Shown piece after piece: positions 15,456 to 17,006 of a stretch of 17,006 nt of DNA. The stretch's first letter is position 1. Every line of letters begins with the position of its first letter. The DNA is taken from the NCBI GenBank assembly GCA_024227975.1, contig JAAETV010000015.1, positions 1 through 17,006 on the forward strand, read 5' to 3'. The DNA comes from Actinomycetes bacterium (GTDB taxonomy: Bacteria > Actinomycetota > Acidimicrobiia > Acidimicrobiales > SZUA-35). A program made the translations under genes and the position numbers. The notes below the pieces were generated by a model. The model did not search any database and had not been told where the DNA came from. It saw only the letters and a list, made by a program, of their open reading frames with translations.

Positions 15456-15635
15456 CCCGATCGACCTATCTGTTCTCGCAAGTGGCGGCCAGGCTGCCTG
15501 CGGCACACTGAGGTTTCCGCTGAGAGCTGCTGCCTTCCGGCCCTGACTCGGTTCACGAGCCCTAGTTGCACAGGACCCGACCACCACCTGCCAGAACAGA
15601 TAGGCGAACCCCGGCAACCCCACGGGCTGATCGGG
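15456..15635 (-). ncRNA. ffs: Signal recognition particle RNA (SRP RNA / 4.5S-like)
   Basis: The minus strand contains the hallmark domain IV of SRP RNA: CAGGGCCGGAAGGCAGCAGC within 15522-15549, with a GGAA tetraloop closed by GCC/GGC. This RNA binds Ffh for co-translational targeting of membrane proteins. A long rod encloses it: CCTATCTGTTCT pairs perfectly with AGAACAGATAGG (plus 15593-15604 and 15465-15476), with further pairing inside. Outside, CCCGATC (15635-15629) pairs with GATCGGG (15462-15456), leaving about 24 nt unpaired on the 5' side. A TAGGAT box (15652-15647) is a plausible -10. The ends are approximate. At about 140-180 nt it is longer than a typical 4.5S RNA. Confidence 0.88.
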
Positions 15636-15726
15636 TTCGTTCCGATATCCTACCGTGTCGGATCGATCTCCGGGTCGGTCCGTCTGGTGGTTTGGTCGTG
15701 GTGACACGACGGAGTCACCGACAACT

Positions 15727-15814
15727 GGAGGAGTGCGAGAGCGGCCGAATCGGCACGCTTGGAAAGCGTGTGACCTGCAAGGGTCCGTGGGTTCGAATCC
15801 CACCTCCTCCGCCA
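15727..15814 (+). tRNA. tRNA-Ser (anticodon GGA)
   Basis: The acceptor stem GGAGGAG pairs with CTCCTCC, followed by discriminator G and an encoded CCA. The anticodon stem CACGC/GCGTG holds the loop TTGGAAA with anticodon GGA at 15761-15763. A long variable arm (class II) and the T-arm with GGTTCGAATCC follow. All this fits serine. It diverges from the SRP RNA gene, an arrangement near dnaX that is familiar in actinobacteria. No terminator hairpin is obvious downstream. Confidence 0.97.
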
Positions 15815-15865
15815 CACGTTTCCGCTGGTCACAGAACTACATCGACTAGGAGACTCGGAGTATCC

Positions 15866-15961
15866 GTGGCCAGGACTATCCCTGTTGCTTGCCTAACTGC
15901 TTGCCTTATGGCTTGCCTTATGGTTGAAGCCAATGTGCCGAGCCGAGCTGACGATGACTAG
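15866..15961 (+). CDS. Possible 31-residue hydrophobic Cys-containing peptide
   Basis: A GTG start at 15866 has GGAG five bases upstream and opens a 31-codon frame ending in TAG. The peptide begins MARTIPV, has a hydrophobic stretch built from repeated ACL units (ACLTACLMACLM) and ends acidic (RADDD). It looks like a short signal-like or membrane peptide, or the broken N-terminus of an exported protein. The hydrophobic core comes from a 12-nt DNA repeat. I do not recognise it, and it may be non-coding. Basis: ribosome site and frame only. Confidence 0.2.
   Translation: MARTIPVACLTACLMACLMVEANVPSRADDD
15884..15925 (+). repeat. 12-nt tandem repeat, about 3.5 copies
   Basis: Units at 15884-15895, 15896-15907 and 15908-15919 share the core GCTTGCCT, and a partial fourth starts at 15920. 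The second and third units differ at only two of 12 bases. The period is a multiple of three, so it keeps any reading frame. It lies 70 nt past tRNA-Ser. Confidence 0.7.
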
Positions 15962-16103
15962 TCCCGACTGTGGTTTCTGAGCGAGCAGTACTGCTTGATA
16001 GTTGTGTGTGCCTGAGCGGTTGTGAGGGTTGTGGGTTGGTTCGCTGAGTCTGCGGTTCGTCGGCTACTACGCACCCTGCTGGTGGGGTTGGTTTGGGGTG
16101 TTG

Positions 16104-17006
16104 TTATTGGGGGTTGATGTCGGTGTGGGGTAGGGGTTGGTGGTTGTTTGGGTTGAAGGGTGGGGGTTGGGGTGGGGGGGTGTTGAGTTGGTTGAGGAGG
16201 TTGGCGGCGGTTTGTAGGGTGTGGGCGGATGTGTAGGGGGGTCCGTCGCACCAGGCGAGGTGGTAGGCGTGGGTTGCGGCGGTGATGGCGGCGGGGTGGT
16301 TTCCGGTGTCGAGTTCGATGCGGGCGAGTTGGTTTTGGGCGTTTGCGTGGTGGGTGGGGTAGGGGCCTCGGGTGGCGGGTTCGGTGATGGTGTTGAGGTG
16401 TTCTCGGGCTTGGTTGGTTTGGTCCTGGCGGTGGTGTAGTTCAGCGAGGGCGATGAGGGTGGGGAGTTCTTCTTCGACGTTGTTGGTGGCTCGGGCTCGG
16501 TTGAGGGCGTGGTGGAGTCGTTCGTTGGCGGTGTCGAGGTCATCGAGGGCGAGGGCTGCGGTCCCTTGGATCCTGGCCGCACGGATGAAGTCCCGCTCGT
16601 GGCGGTCGTGGTGGGCGAGTTCCCAGGCTCGGTCGGCGTGTTGTCGGGCTTGTTCGGGATCACCGAACCACAACGCCCGCTCACCCAGATAGGCAGTGCC
16701 GACTCCCTGGCTCTGGAGTTGATTGGTTTCAGTGTTGAGGCGGATTGATCGTTGGAGGGCGGCCTCGGAGTCTGGGCCGACACCACTGACCGCAAGCACC
16801 GTCCCCAGCAACTGGAGACTGTTGGCCTCCCGGAACTGGTTGTCGAGTTCTCGGCTGAGAGAGAGGGCGGTGAGGGCGGCGTGGTGTGTGTCCCGCAGCC
16901 GCCCCACCTGTATCAACGCATCCGAGAGGTTGTACCAGCCCACGGCAGCGTTTGCTTGGCTGTCTTCTCGTTCGTCGATCTCCACCGCCAGTTGGTAGGG
17001 CGCCAC
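16104..17006 (-). CDS. TPR-repeat protein, C-terminal part (runs off the window)
   Basis: The frame is open to the window edge, so the true start lies beyond. The 300 visible residues are mostly paired amphipathic helices typical of tetratricopeptide repeats, for example VGWYNLSDALIQVGRLRDTHH, the ERALWFGDPEQARQHADRAWELAH segment and ALDDLDTANERLHHALNRAR. Such arrays often form the C-terminus of large signal-transduction ATPases or SARP/LuxR-type regulators, but no enzymatic domain is visible here. The last 30 residues are Pro/Asn/His-rich (NTPPPQPPPFNPN) and probably disordered. Base use shifts strongly in the last 500 bp: the plus strand becomes G/T-rich and almost C-free. This part may have been acquired or may be diverging under strand-biased mutation. 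Confidence 0.75.
   Translation of the reverse strand: MAPYQLAVEIDEREDSQANAAVGWYNLSDALIQVGRLRDTHHAALTALSLSRELDNQFREANSLQLLGTVLAVSGVGPDSEAALQRSIRLNTETNQLQSQGVGTAYLGERALWFGDPEQARQHADRAWELAHHDRHERDFIRAARIQGTAALALDDLDTANERLHHALNRARATNNVEEELPTLIALAELHHRQDQTNQAREHLNTITEPATRGPYPTHHANAQNQLARIELDTGNHPAAITAATHAYHLAWCDGPPYTSAHTLQTAANLLNQLNTPPPQPPPFNPNNHQPLPHTDINPQ
16150..16180 (+). other. G-quadruplex motif
   Basis: Five runs of three or more G (3, 3, 5, 4 and 7) are separated by loops of 5, 1, 2 and 1 nt, a textbook G4 pattern. It lies in the 3' end of the TPR gene on the template strand, so the mRNA is C-rich here and encodes the Pro run. Folding is predicted from pattern only. Confidence 0.7.

Noticed and set aside
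14853..15815. 320-residue minus-strand frame covering the CAP gene, SRP RNA and tRNA
   Set aside because: It runs through the tRNA-Ser and SRP RNA genes and antisense to the CAP domain, so it cannot be a real gene.
15884..15925. CRISPR or satellite array
   Set aside because: The units are 12 nt with no spacers and only about 3.5 copies, so it is a simple tandem repeat.

Overview
The window looks like chromosome of a fairly GC-rich actinobacterium. The evidence is a DivIVA-domain coiled-coil protein, the dnaX-ybaB-recR cluster with a tRNA-Ser(GGA) and the SRP RNA gene close by, an actinobacterial-type SRT (not SRC) motif in DnaX, frequent GTG starts, and a crotonyl-CoA carboxylase/reductase. 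Acidimicrobiia is my best guess from the overall flavour, but the sequence alone does not prove it.

Layout. (1) 38-5134, minus strand: a run transcribed right to left as xseA, xseB, an isoprenyl diphosphate synthase (probably a GGPP synthase), a membrane GAF-domain histidine kinase and its NarL-type response regulator. xseA/xseB and kinase/regulator each overlap by ATGA. A perfect hairpin just after the regulator stop probably ends the run. (2) 5249-7513, plus: a PAS-GAF-GGDEF-EAL c-di-GMP protein, divergent from xseA. Its GGDEF site is degenerate and its EAL site looks intact. (3) 7567-8940, minus: crotonyl-CoA carboxylase/reductase of the ethylmalonyl-CoA pathway, convergent with the EAL gene across a strong hairpin. 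(4) 9108-11024, plus: a 638-residue DivIVA-domain scaffold with 11-residue repeats. (5) 11025-11399: a gene-free convergent gap packed with stem-loops. (6) 11400-14285, minus: dnaX, ybaB, recR (replication and repair). (7) 14475-15389, plus: a membrane-anchored CAP/SCP-domain protein with a Thr/Ser-rich stalk. (8) 15456-15814: the SRP RNA (minus) and tRNA-Ser(GGA) (plus), divergent. (9) 15815-17006: a region of different character, with a possible 31-residue peptide ORF built on a 12-nt tandem repeat, then the 3' part of a TPR-repeat protein whose plus strand is nearly devoid of C and carries a G-quadruplex motif.

Most of the window is conserved core housekeeping. The items most worth a second look are the multi-hairpin gap at 11166-11372, the c-di-GMP protein that pairs a dead-looking cyclase with an intact inhibitory site and an intact EAL, the hendecad DivIVA scaffold, the unusually long SRP RNA, and the composition break beyond tRNA-Ser. 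I see no CRISPR array, transposase, phage gene or recognisable defence system.
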